A DNA stretch of 12,906 nucleotides from Eubacteriaceae bacterium (lineage in GTDB: Bacteria > Bacillota > Clostridia > Eubacteriales > UBA1433): NCBI GenBank assembly GCA_012797825.1, contig JAAZOI010000142.1, forward strand, positions 1 through 12,906. Reading direction: 5' to 3'. The position numbers and the translations under genes are program-made. This document shows positions 6,748 through 12,659 of this stretch, piece by piece. How positions within the stretch are numbered: position 1 is the first letter of the stretch; each line of letters begins with the position of its first letter. Under the pieces are notes generated by a model. The model was given only the letters and a program-made list of their open reading frames with translations. It made no database searches and was not told the DNA's origin.

Positions 6748-7728
6748 CTATGCGTTTTGATTTGCAGAGACAGGATTAAAATACTGATTTTCGTAATTTG
6801 ATTCGACCGTGCGTACAAGTCTTGCTATGGTTGTATTTACAGGCGTCGGAATATTAAGCTCTTTGCCCATTCTCTCAAAAGCTCCGTTTAAAAACTCAAT
6901 TTCCGTTTTCTTTTTGGTAATCATCATATCCTGAGCCATAGACGGATAATGGTCTCCGGCTGTTGCGCGCGCCGCGGGAATTGTTTTAGTCATAAATGTC
7001 GCAAAATCAAGTCCTTTAACGCCTTTTGCTTCGGCAATAGCGAGCGCTTCTTTAACAATGTCAGTCGCTATTAACAGAAAATGCGTGTTTTTAGCCGCCT
7101 GCTGACCGTTAAGTCGTACAAGGCCGCATGTTGCGTTGGCGACAAGATTTACCATCGCTTTGCTCCATACGTGCGTATCTATATCGTCAACATATTTTGA
7201 TACAGCCCCTCCGTCTGTAAATGTTCGCGCAAGGTCATTGCCTGTCTTTATTTGTTCTTCTTCTTTTATAATGCTGCCTATGTATACATTAACCTCGTCG
7301 AATAAATTTCCGTACACTTCACCCGGAGCTTTTAATATGCTCGCCATATTCAGACATCCGTATAAAATTTTTTCTTTTGGGATTGTCTTCTGAATAATAT
7401 CCACATTGCCAATGCCGTTTTGAAAAGTGCAAACATATGTATCTTTGCCTATTATGCTCTGCGCTCCTTTTAGCGCCGCATCTGTAAGCGTGCCCTTTAC
7501 CATAATTATGACAATGTCCATTATGTCAGCGTCCTGTGCGCTAAGCGCCGTGTTCATTTTTACAACTTCTCTTGACGATGAGCTGTTTAATATGAGCCCG
7601 TTGTTTGCTATATTGTCCATATGTTCTTTAAACGGGTCAATTAACGTGACATCGGCTCCTCCTTTTTTTAAATAAGCTCCGATGACGCATCCCATTGCGC
7701 CGGCGCCTACTACTGCAATCTTCTTCAT
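6748..7728 (-). CDS. Ketopantoate-reductase (PanE/ApbA) family 2-hydroxyacid dehydrogenase
   Basis: The 326-residue protein has the Rossmann motif GAGAMG (residues 8-13), the QNG motif with Asn104, and the catalytic lysine and asparagines at K190, N194 and N198. Their spacing matches Lys176/Asn180/Asn184 of the E. coli enzyme. It also has the C-terminal TEIEFLNG motif (Glu276). PanE reduces 2-dehydropantoate to D-pantoate with NADPH; some family members, such as the lactococcal one, reduce branched-chain 2-oxoacids to D-2-hydroxyacids. No panB, panC or panD is nearby. The gene instead lies between a CoA-transferase and a 2-oxoacid oxidoreductase, so a catabolic 2-hydroxyacid role is at least as likely as pantothenate synthesis. 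The ATG has GGGAGG seven bases upstream. No terminator or promoter is visible in the short gap from the CoA-transferase, so they should be cotranscribed. Confidence 0.93.
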   Translation of the reverse strand: MKKIAVVGAGAMGCVIGAYLKKGGADVTLIDPFKEHMDNIANNGLILNSSSSREVVKMNTALSAQDADIMDIVIIMVKGTLTDAALKGAQSIIGKDTYVCTFQNGIGNVDIIQKTIPKEKILYGCLNMASILKAPGEVYGNLFDEVNVYIGSIIKEEEQIKTGNDLARTFTDGGAVSKYVDDIDTHVWSKAMVNLVANATCGLVRLNGQQAAKNTHFLLIATDIVKEALAIAEAKGVKGLDFATFMTKTIPAARATAGDHYPSMAQDMMITKKKTEIEFLNGAFERMGKELNIPTPVNTTIARLVRTVESNYENQYFNPVSANQNA

Positions 7729-7765
7729 ATATTTTCCTCCCGTATTTTTTTAGATAATATTAAAA

Positions 7766-9073
7766 TTAAAAAATAAGTCCCGCTTTTTTAGCGTCAAACA
7801 TAAGCTGATCTCTGAAATCAGGATGCGCAATTGTAATTAATCTTTTTACGCGATTTTCTATTGTTTCAAACCTTAAATCAGCTATTCCATATTCGGTAAC
7901 TATGTATTGCACATCGCTGCGCAGCGTAGTTACTGCCGCTCCCAGCGGCAATGTCAGATTAATTTTTGAGTGCATTCTGCCTTCTTTGTCTGTTCTAACA
8001 GAAGGGATGGCTATAAAAGACATTCCGCCTTTGCTTAATGTCGCCCCCCGCACATAATCAACTTGCCCTCCTGTACCGCTGTACTGCCTTAAGCCTATGC
8101 TTTCCGCGCATACCTGTCCTGTAAGGTCAATCTCAAGCGCGCTGTTTATTGATACCACATTATCGTTTTGAGCAATTATATACGGATTGTTCACCCAGTC
8201 AAAAGGTCTTGTTTCTACTAGGGTGTTATTGTTTAAAAAGTCATACATCCTCTTGCTGCCGAGCGCAAATCCTATTACGGACAAGCCTTTGCACAATGTT
8301 TTTTTGCTGTTGTTAACTGCTCCGCACTCAAGCAAGTCAACCATAGATTCAACAAACATCTCAGTATGTATGCCTAAATCTTTTTTTACAGTTAAATATC
8401 CGCCCACCGCGCTTGCTATTCCTCCAATGCCGAGCTGTATGCAAGCTCCGTTTGGGACTTTTTGTACTATATGGCTTGCAATTTTAGAGTCAATATCAGA
8501 AGGCGGCGCCGCAGCAACGGTGTAGAGTTCTTCAGTTAAATCTACAAGATATGTAACGTTGTCCATGTGCACCATTGTTCCCTCGCCTCTTATATACGGG
8601 ACATTTTCATTAACCTGAATAATTACTTTCTGCGCCCTGTATATTAAACTGCAGTCTATAGGACATAAACCCAAACTAATATATCCATCCTCATCAGGCG
8701 CGCTGCCTGTCATCATTACAACATTAGCTTTATGCGTAATTAGCCTGTCCTCTGTCGTGTTGCTTAAATGCAGCAATTGTATTTCAATATCAGAACCCCT
8801 TTTAATAAACTCTCTCTCGATAGGACCTAAAAATAAACTCCTTACATTAACTTTTCCTTTGCTTGCAGGCAGAAACAAACGCATTGCTCGCACTCCGAAC
8901 CCCATGTCAATCCTAACATTTTCAAGTCTGTCAATTTCATCATATAAAATGTCAAGTATGGCATACGGTATGCCGGTTACCATGCTTGTTACAATAACAT
9001 CATCTGAATTAATGCATCTTGCCGTTTGTTTTGCCGTAATAATTTTTTCTTTATATTTTTCTCTCCATGACAT
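7766..9073 (-). CDS. Acetyl-CoA hydrolase/transferase family CoA-transferase (4-hydroxybutyrate/butyryl-CoA:acetate type)
   Basis: The 435-residue class I CoA-transferase has the usual two-domain layout of the acetyl-CoA hydrolase/transferase family. Landmarks are GSAPDEDGYISLG (about 123-135), the glycine loop QLGIGGIASAVGGY (213-226), and IHTEMF with Glu238, the glutamate known to form the acyl-enzyme intermediate in 4-hydroxybutyrate CoA-transferase. The CoA-site segment GTGGQVDYVRGA and the C-terminal EYGIADLR...IAHPDFR block are also present. It would swap CoA between an acyl-CoA and a carboxylate such as acetate in the cytosol. As first gene of the operon carrying a 2-oxoacid oxidoreductase, it most likely takes the acyl-CoA made by that enzyme. 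The ATG is preceded by AAAGGAG eight bases upstream. Length is normal and no key residue is missing. The acyl group is not known. Confidence 0.95.
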   Translation of the reverse strand: MSWREKYKEKIITAKQTARCINSDDVIVTSMVTGIPYAILDILYDEIDRLENVRIDMGFGVRAMRLFLPASKGKVNVRSLFLGPIEREFIKRGSDIEIQLLHLSNTTEDRLITHKANVVMMTGSAPDEDGYISLGLCPIDCSLIYRAQKVIIQVNENVPYIRGEGTMVHMDNVTYLVDLTEELYTVAAAPPSDIDSKIASHIVQKVPNGACIQLGIGGIASAVGGYLTVKKDLGIHTEMFVESMVDLLECGAVNNSKKTLCKGLSVIGFALGSKRMYDFLNNNTLVETRPFDWVNNPYIIAQNDNVVSINSALEIDLTGQVCAESIGLRQYSGTGGQVDYVRGATLSKGGMSFIAIPSVRTDKEGRMHSKINLTLPLGAAVTTLRSDVQYIVTEYGIADLRFETIENRVKRLITIAHPDFRDQLMFDAKKAGLIF

Positions 9074-9126
9074 AGCAAGTACTCCTTTAAATAAATTAAG
9101 ACAAGTTATCCGTCATTAAAATGTAT

Positions 9127-9160
9127 TCAAATACTGCTTTGATTATAACCTTGACGTTAT
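9127..9160. repeat. Pair of 5-6-5 inverted repeats at the operon promoter
   Basis: Two 16-base dyads with the same geometry lie side by side: TCAAA/TTTGA (9127-9142) and ATAAC/GTTAT (9145-9160), each with a six-base centre. They cover the -10 box and the expected transcript start of the CoA-transferase operon, where a repressor site would be effective. The half-sites differ in sequence, so they may be unrelated or fortuitous. Confidence 0.35.
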
Positions 9161-9171
9161 TTATGTTCCAA
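9142..9171 (-). promoter_or_regulatory. Sigma-A-type promoter for the CoA-transferase/oxidoreductase operon
   Basis: Minus strand: TTGGAA (9166-9171), an 18-base spacer, then a perfect TATAAT (9142-9147). The expected transcript start is about 60 bases before the start codon at 9073. It is the only consensus -10 box on this strand in the gap. Confidence 0.6.
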
Positions 9172-9241
9172 ACATTGTCCGTCCGGCAGATTTCTTTTGC
9201 TTTTGAGCTGTTTGAAAAACCATATTTGCAGTAATTTAAAA

Positions 9242-9267
9242 TAAATGGATTTTGTTAAGTCCATTTA
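9242..9267. promoter_or_regulatory. 26-base dyad, candidate operator of the GntR/FCD regulator
   Basis: Left arm TAAATGGATTT and right arm AAGTCCATTTA flank four central bases and pair at 10 of 11 positions. It lies in the divergent gap, 11 bases upstream of the -35 box of the regulator gene and about 70 bases upstream of the operon promoter. It is the strongest palindrome in this gap. Assignment as an operator is inference. Confidence 0.5.
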
Positions 9268-9277
9268 CTCGTAAACA

Positions 9278-9306
9278 TTTACATTTTTTATTATTTTTTT
9301 TATAAT
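9278..9306 (+). promoter_or_regulatory. Promoter of the first GntR/FCD regulator, with overlapping palindrome
   Basis: TTTACA (9278-9283), a 17-base spacer, then TATAAT (9301-9306). The start codon at 9367 is about 55 bases past the expected transcript start. A GTAAA-CA-TTTAC palindrome (9271-9282) overlaps the -35 box, and an adjoining TTTAC-TC-GTAAA (9264-9275) shares an arm with it, so autoregulation is plausible. Confidence 0.75.
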
Positions 9307-9366
9307 ATTAATGAAAATAATTTACAAAAATATCCCGCAGTGTTATATTTATCCAAGGAGATAGCT

Positions 9367-10065
9367 ATGATAGAAAAAGATATCGTTACTGACTATCTGC
9401 ATAAAAACCCGTTTGAGCAGCTTAACAAAATAGTACATGACATATTAAAAGACGCTATAATCTCTTTAGAATTGCTTCCGGGAACAAAATTAAACAGTGT
9501 AGAGATAGCACGCCAGCTCAATATAAGCCGTACGCCGGTAAAAGAAGCTTTCAGGATATTATCTACAGAAGGTCTTATAAGAAAGCGCGACAATAAAAGC
9601 GGATATTACGTTTTTACTATGTCAAATACGGAAATTGAAGATTTGTTTTTTGTCCGCCGTTTGCTTGAAGGCAGCGCGACTTATTTATGCGCACAAAAAA
9701 GCAGCCTTGTAGATATTCCAAGGCTGAAAAAATACGCGGTTCAATTTAAAGATTTATTTCTAAGTAAAAATTTCGATAACCTTGATAAGCTGGATTACCC
9801 TTTTCATCAAATAATAATCAATTCTTCAGATAATAAATTTCTGGTAAATATGTACTCTGAAATTGAATTGTTTATAAAGCATTTTTCTGCAAGAAGCAGA
9901 CATTGTCTTAATAAAACTCCGTCCGATAAAACGGTATCTTCAATGGCATATCAGCATCTGGCCATATGCAACGCCATAGAGTCAGGAATTCCCGAAGTAG
10001 CCCAGAACGCGGCAATTTCTCATGTTGAAGCAAGCATAGACTTTGCAAGGCGTTATTACTACTAA
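9367..10065 (+). CDS. GntR family transcriptional regulator, FCD (FadR C-terminal-like) subfamily
   Basis: The 232-residue regulator has a winged helix-turn-helix (about residues 15-85, with IARQLNISRTPVKEAFRIL as helix-turn-helix core). An all-helical FCD ligand domain (about 90-225) follows. The FCD metal-site residues are present: Asp143, His147, His197 and His219, so a divalent metal and a carboxylate ligand are expected. Regulators of this group usually sense organic acids such as lactate, pyruvate or sugar acids and repress neighbouring genes. I chose the ATG at 9367 because AAGGAG stands six bases before it; a GTG at 9340 in frame lacks a site. It is transcribed divergently from the CoA-transferase/oxidoreductase operon and is the best candidate to control it. 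Confidence 0.93.
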   Translation: MIEKDIVTDYLHKNPFEQLNKIVHDILKDAIISLELLPGTKLNSVEIARQLNISRTPVKEAFRILSTEGLIRKRDNKSGYYVFTMSNTEIEDLFFVRRLLEGSATYLCAQKSSLVDIPRLKKYAVQFKDLFLSKNFDNLDKLDYPFHQIIINSSDNKFLVNMYSEIELFIKHFSARSRHCLNKTPSDKTVSSMAYQHLAICNAIESGIPEVAQNAAISHVEASIDFARRYYY

Positions 10066-10152
10066 ATTAAATAAAAAATTACAATTAAATTGTTTTATAA
10101 AGATCTCAAATTCTTAATTAAGTTTAATATTATATCCTCAATACTATCTTCA

Positions 10153-10161
10153 TGTTATAAA
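10153..10161 (+). promoter_or_regulatory. Weak extended -10 candidate before the CC/Se gene pair
   Basis: TGTTATAAA resembles TG-N-TATAAT and lies about 35 bases before the first small gene. No -35 box stands at the proper distance. The 131-base gap is very AT-rich, so this could be chance. Confidence 0.3.
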
Positions 10162-10196
10162 AATTATAATTCAGCTATATATAACGGGGTCATTTA

Positions 10197-10487
10197 ATGA
10201 ATATTAATATCAGCCAACAAACAAATGACTATTTAAAAAAGAAAAATATAAATTGTCTGACTTTAAATATGGTAATAGCAGGAAGCGGCGACTTAAGCGG
10301 CTGTGCAATTCCTCAAGTTAATTATGAAGAGCCTTCGGATAAAAATAGATATTATCATACTTTAGTTAATAATATAAATGTCTTTATACATAAAAGCGCA
10401 ATAGAAGATGATATTAAATTAGAATTTGTTTTAAGAAAATTTTTATTTTATACATATGTCGATGTAGAAGGAATTAAAATATTATAG
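10197..10487 (+). CDS. CC/Se-motif family (HesB-like) small protein, paralogue lacking the CC motif
   Basis: This 96-residue protein aligns without gaps to the product of the next gene, with about 56 of 96 residues identical by hand count. I recognise both as relatives of the small HesB/IscA-like 'CC/Se motif' family, in which a glycine-rich loop carries Cys-Cys or a selenocysteine. Here the positions of that pair are Asp32-Leu33, and a cysteine appears at 36 instead. The core parts NxxISxQT, YLKKKN, CLTL, EEPSD/EAPSD, VxIHKxAIE, LRK and YVDVEGxKIL are kept. Cys20 is shared with the paralogue. No UGA codon interrupts the gene, so it is not a selenoprotein. The cellular role of the family is not established; a redox or metal role is inferred from the motif, and this copy may have lost it. 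The ATG has a weak GGGGT site upstream. Confidence 0.8.
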   Translation: MNINISQQTNDYLKKKNINCLTLNMVIAGSGDLSGCAIPQVNYEEPSDKNRYYHTLVNNINVFIHKSAIEDDIKLEFVLRKFLFYTYVDVEGIKIL

Positions 10488-10541
10488 TAAATTCTTTAAT
10501 ATCTTAAAATAATGAACTCAAATTAATTTTATGAGGTGATT

Positions 10542-10832
10542 ATGAATATTATTATCAGCGAGCAAACAAAAGCCTATTTAAAAAAGAAAAATTTAAGTTG
10601 TTTAACTTTAAGTTTGGTAAGCGGCGGAGGGGGCTGCTGCGGCGTTGTCGCAATGCCAAGCGTAAGGTATGAAGCGCCTTCGGATTTAAATCAATATATG
10701 CATTATTTAGTTGATGATTTTAATGTGTATATACATAAGCTTGCAATAGAAGAAGACAGTCGGCTAAAATTTATTTTAAGGAAATATTTTTCACATGAAT
10801 ATGTTGATGTGGAAGGCTATAAAATATTGTAA
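10542..10832 (+). CDS. CC/Se-motif family (HesB-like) small protein with Gly-rich CC loop
   Basis: This is a 96-residue protein of the CC/Se-motif family. The signature loop is SGGGGCCGV with Cys32-Cys33; in selenoprotein relatives one of these can be selenocysteine. Another cysteine is at position 20. The fold expected from the HesB/IscA relation is a small beta-rich domain (about residues 1-65) with a helical to extended tail ending YVDVEGYKIL. I chose the ATG at 10542, preceded by GAGGTGATT; a GTG at 10536 in frame falls inside that site. It follows its paralogue by 54 bases and precedes a GntR regulator by 51 bases, all on one strand with no terminator between, so they may form one transcript. 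Biochemical function is unknown. Cytosolic, with no signal or membrane segment. Confidence 0.85.
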   Translation: MNIIISEQTKAYLKKKNLSCLTLSLVSGGGGCCGVVAMPSVRYEAPSDLNQYMHYLVDDFNVYIHKLAIEEDSRLKFILRKYFSHEYVDVEGYKIL

Positions 10833-10883
10833 CTTTAATTTAAAATAAATGTTACAATTATATTGATAATATTAAGGGTGTAA

Positions 10884-11615
10884 ATGATGAATAAAATAAT
10901 TACCCAGAAATTAAACGAAAATCCTTTCAGACCTTTAGTTGACATAGTGTATGAAATACTTTTAAACGAAATTATTAATTTTAATTATCTGCCCGGCACT
11001 AAAATTATTGAATCCAAAATAGCCGAAGAATTAGGCGTAAGCAGAACTCCTGTAAGAGACGCCATAAGCATTCTTGAAAAAGAAGGCTTTATACAAAAAT
11101 CTGCTAAAGCCACAATTGTCGCACCGTTTGACGCCAATGATTATTTTGACTTAAACAATTTCCGTTATGTGCTTGAGCCACTGGCAGCGGGTTACGCCGC
11201 GCAGAGAATATCGGATAATGAGCTTGAGCAGCTTTATAATTATGCCCAGAAAATCGAATCCGCGTATAAATCGGGTGAATATAAAGAGATGTTTAAAGCC
11301 GAAAATGAATTTCACGAGTTCATCATTCTTTGCAGCAAAAATAAATATTTAATAGAAGCATACCAAAACATCCATCCGCAGATGAAAAGATACAGAGTCT
11401 ACATAACGGCGGATGCCAGCCTGTATGATTTTTTGTGCGACGAGCATTACTTTATTTATAATTCTATAAAACTTAAAAATAAAGAAGTCGCCGAAGCGGC
11501 TTTAAGACGCCATATTTCCCTGCTTACCACAAAAAGCGCAGATGAGATATATAACGACAACAGAAAAATTATTAAAAAGAAACTTGAGGTAATGAATAAT
11601 CTTGCGCAGAAGTAG
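10884..11615 (+). CDS. GntR family transcriptional regulator, FCD subfamily (second copy)
   Basis: The 243-residue regulator has the same plan as the one at 9367. The winged helix-turn-helix is at about residues 14-82 (IAEELGVSRTPVRDAISIL), and the FCD domain follows to about residue 215. The two share NPF, LPGTK and the SRTPV recognition segment and are probably old paralogues. The FCD metal-site histidines are His144, His188 and His210. The acidic ligand four residues before the first histidine is Glu140 where Asp is usual. An extra basic tail (about residues 218-243, rich in Lys and Asn) goes beyond the usual domain end. A second ATG follows the first directly; AAGGGTG upstream serves either. 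Its target and ligand are not shown by the sequence; it may control the small-gene pair ahead of it. Confidence 0.92.
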   Translation: MMNKIITQKLNENPFRPLVDIVYEILLNEIINFNYLPGTKIIESKIAEELGVSRTPVRDAISILEKEGFIQKSAKATIVAPFDANDYFDLNNFRYVLEPLAAGYAAQRISDNELEQLYNYAQKIESAYKSGEYKEMFKAENEFHEFIILCSKNKYLIEAYQNIHPQMKRYRVYITADASLYDFLCDEHYFIYNSIKLKNKEVAEAALRRHISLLTTKSADEIYNDNRKIIKKKLEVMNNLAQK

Positions 11616-11901
11616 GCTTTATTGGTGGTTAAGGGAGAGTCAATTTTATATTTTAATGCATATTTATCTACGTACATTATTTTATAATTAAAAACATTTA
11701 TTAAAGAATATAAAATTATTAAATTAAAACAAAATGATTTAAAAGAATTCTTATTAGTTGAATAATTCCTTACTGGAATCCATAAAATCTAAAGAAGGAT
11801 ATAGAAAACAAAATTAAACTAAAAAGCTCTGAAACGCTAATTTAGATATTTAATTTATTTGCGAGATATAAATTCCCGCTTAACTATTTTTAGAAATATA
11901 T
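11616..11901. other. AT-rich intergenic stretch without recognisable gene
   Basis: This gap of 286 bases lies between the second GntR gene (plus) and the TetR gene (minus), whose 3' ends face each other. No open frame with a ribosome binding site, no GC-rich hairpin with T-run and no tRNA-like fold was seen. A five-base-pair dyad ATTCC/GGAAT (11765-11779) lacks a T-run. A weak or Rho-dependent termination zone is the simplest reading. Confidence 0.6.
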
Positions 11902-12477
11902 TTACTTCACAAAAACCTCAGGCAGACCGCCCGCAAGTTTTACCAGCATTTCCGACATAAACCTCGGAGATTTTTTCATTCCGTCGTCAAGCCATTTCTG
12001 AATAGCTCCTAAGCATCCCGTAATGGTAAAAGCATAAATGTATTCCGCTGTTTCTTTGCTTACTCCCTCTGCGTTCATCAGCTCGTCTATGTTTTTTTCG
12101 TATATAAAAGTCATTATGCGCTTCTGAAATTCCATATCTCCCCTCTCGCCCAAAAAAAGCCTGCATAACTGCGCGTTCTGCTTAAGGTATACAAATATTT
12201 TCTCAACCATTTCAACACGATCCAAATTAGCCTCATTACGGGTATACTCTTCAATATAAACGCTTACGTTTTCGAACAGCTCGTTTTCTATTTTTCTCAT
12301 CAAATCATACTGGTCGGAGTAATGAGCGTAAAACGTAGCTCTGTTTATATCCGCGTCTTCGCATATTTCCTTTATGGTAATTTGCGAAATATCTTTATGG
12401 CTAAGCAGCTTTATAAAGCTTTCCTTTAAAACCATTTTTGTATATTTTACCCGTCGGTCGTCTTTTTCACTTTTCAT
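11902..12477 (-). CDS. TetR/AcrR family transcriptional repressor
   Basis: The 191-residue regulator has an N-terminal TetR helix-turn-helix (about residues 10-55). ITIKEICEDADINRATFYAHYSD is the recognisable recognition region, given here as ITIKEICEDADI followed by NRATFYAHYSD. An all-helical ligand domain of the type found in DhaS-like regulators follows (TITGCLGAIQKWLDDG near residues 153-168). I chose the ATG at 12477, with GGAGG five bases upstream; an in-frame ATG at 12522 would add 15 residues but has no ribosome binding site. It is divergent from an MMPL-type exporter gene, and an inverted repeat sits on that gene's -35 box, so repression of the exporter and relief by an exported or membrane-active compound is likely. 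The ligand is unknown. Confidence 0.93.
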   Translation of the reverse strand: MKSEKDDRRVKYTKMVLKESFIKLLSHKDISQITIKEICEDADINRATFYAHYSDQYDLMRKIENELFENVSVYIEEYTRNEANLDRVEMVEKIFVYLKQNAQLCRLFLGERGDMEFQKRIMTFIYEKNIDELMNAEGVSKETAEYIYAFTITGCLGAIQKWLDDGMKKSPRFMSEMLVKLAGGLPEVFVK

Positions 12478-12540
12478 TGCATCCTCCGAAAATTTTTTCG
12501 TAAAGTGTTTTTTATAATACATTATTTAATTTTTTGTTTA

Positions 12541-12573
12541 TCAACGTACATTTGTAAAAAATCTGTATGTTGA
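12541..12573. promoter_or_regulatory. Inverted repeat, probable TetR-family operator
   Basis: TCAACGTACA (12541-12550) and TGTATGTTGA (12564-12573) pair at 9 of 10 positions around a 13-base centre. The right arm overlaps the -35 box of the exporter promoter, and the left arm covers the upstream region of the TetR gene. The place and size suit autoregulation plus control of the exporter. A further perfect palindrome AACAT-A-ATGTT lies at 12618-12628. Confidence 0.65.
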
Positions 12574-12598
12574 CATATTAACTATGTGTAATTATAGT
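12570..12598 (+). promoter_or_regulatory. Sigma-A promoter of the MMPL-type exporter gene
   Basis: A perfect TTGACA (12570-12575), a 17-base spacer, then TATAGT (12593-12598). The start codon at 12660 is about 55 bases past the expected transcript start. The -35 box is embedded in the inverted repeat described separately. Confidence 0.85.
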
Positions 12599-12659
12599 AT
12601 TATTGCGAAAAATAATCAACATAATGTTTATTATAATTTAAAGATTTTGAGGTTATGCG

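Noticed and set aside
9340..9366. GTG start nine codons upstream in the first GntR gene
   Set aside because: No ribosome binding site precedes it, while AAGGAG is ideally placed for the ATG at 9367.
10077..10098. Terminator after the first GntR gene
   Set aside because: The ACAATTAAATTGT palindrome is all-AT except for its terminal base pairs and leaves almost no loop; the hairpin would be too weak.
10290..10310. Selenocysteine (UGA) in the CC/Se-family genes
   Set aside because: Both loops were read codon by codon; no TGA occurs in frame. One has Cys-Cys and the other Asp-Leu, so neither is a selenoprotein.
11750..11785. Hairpins GAATT/AATTC and ATTCC/GGAAT in the AT-rich gap as a terminator or small RNA
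   Set aside because: Stems are short and AT-rich, no T-run follows on either strand, and no promoter could be identified.
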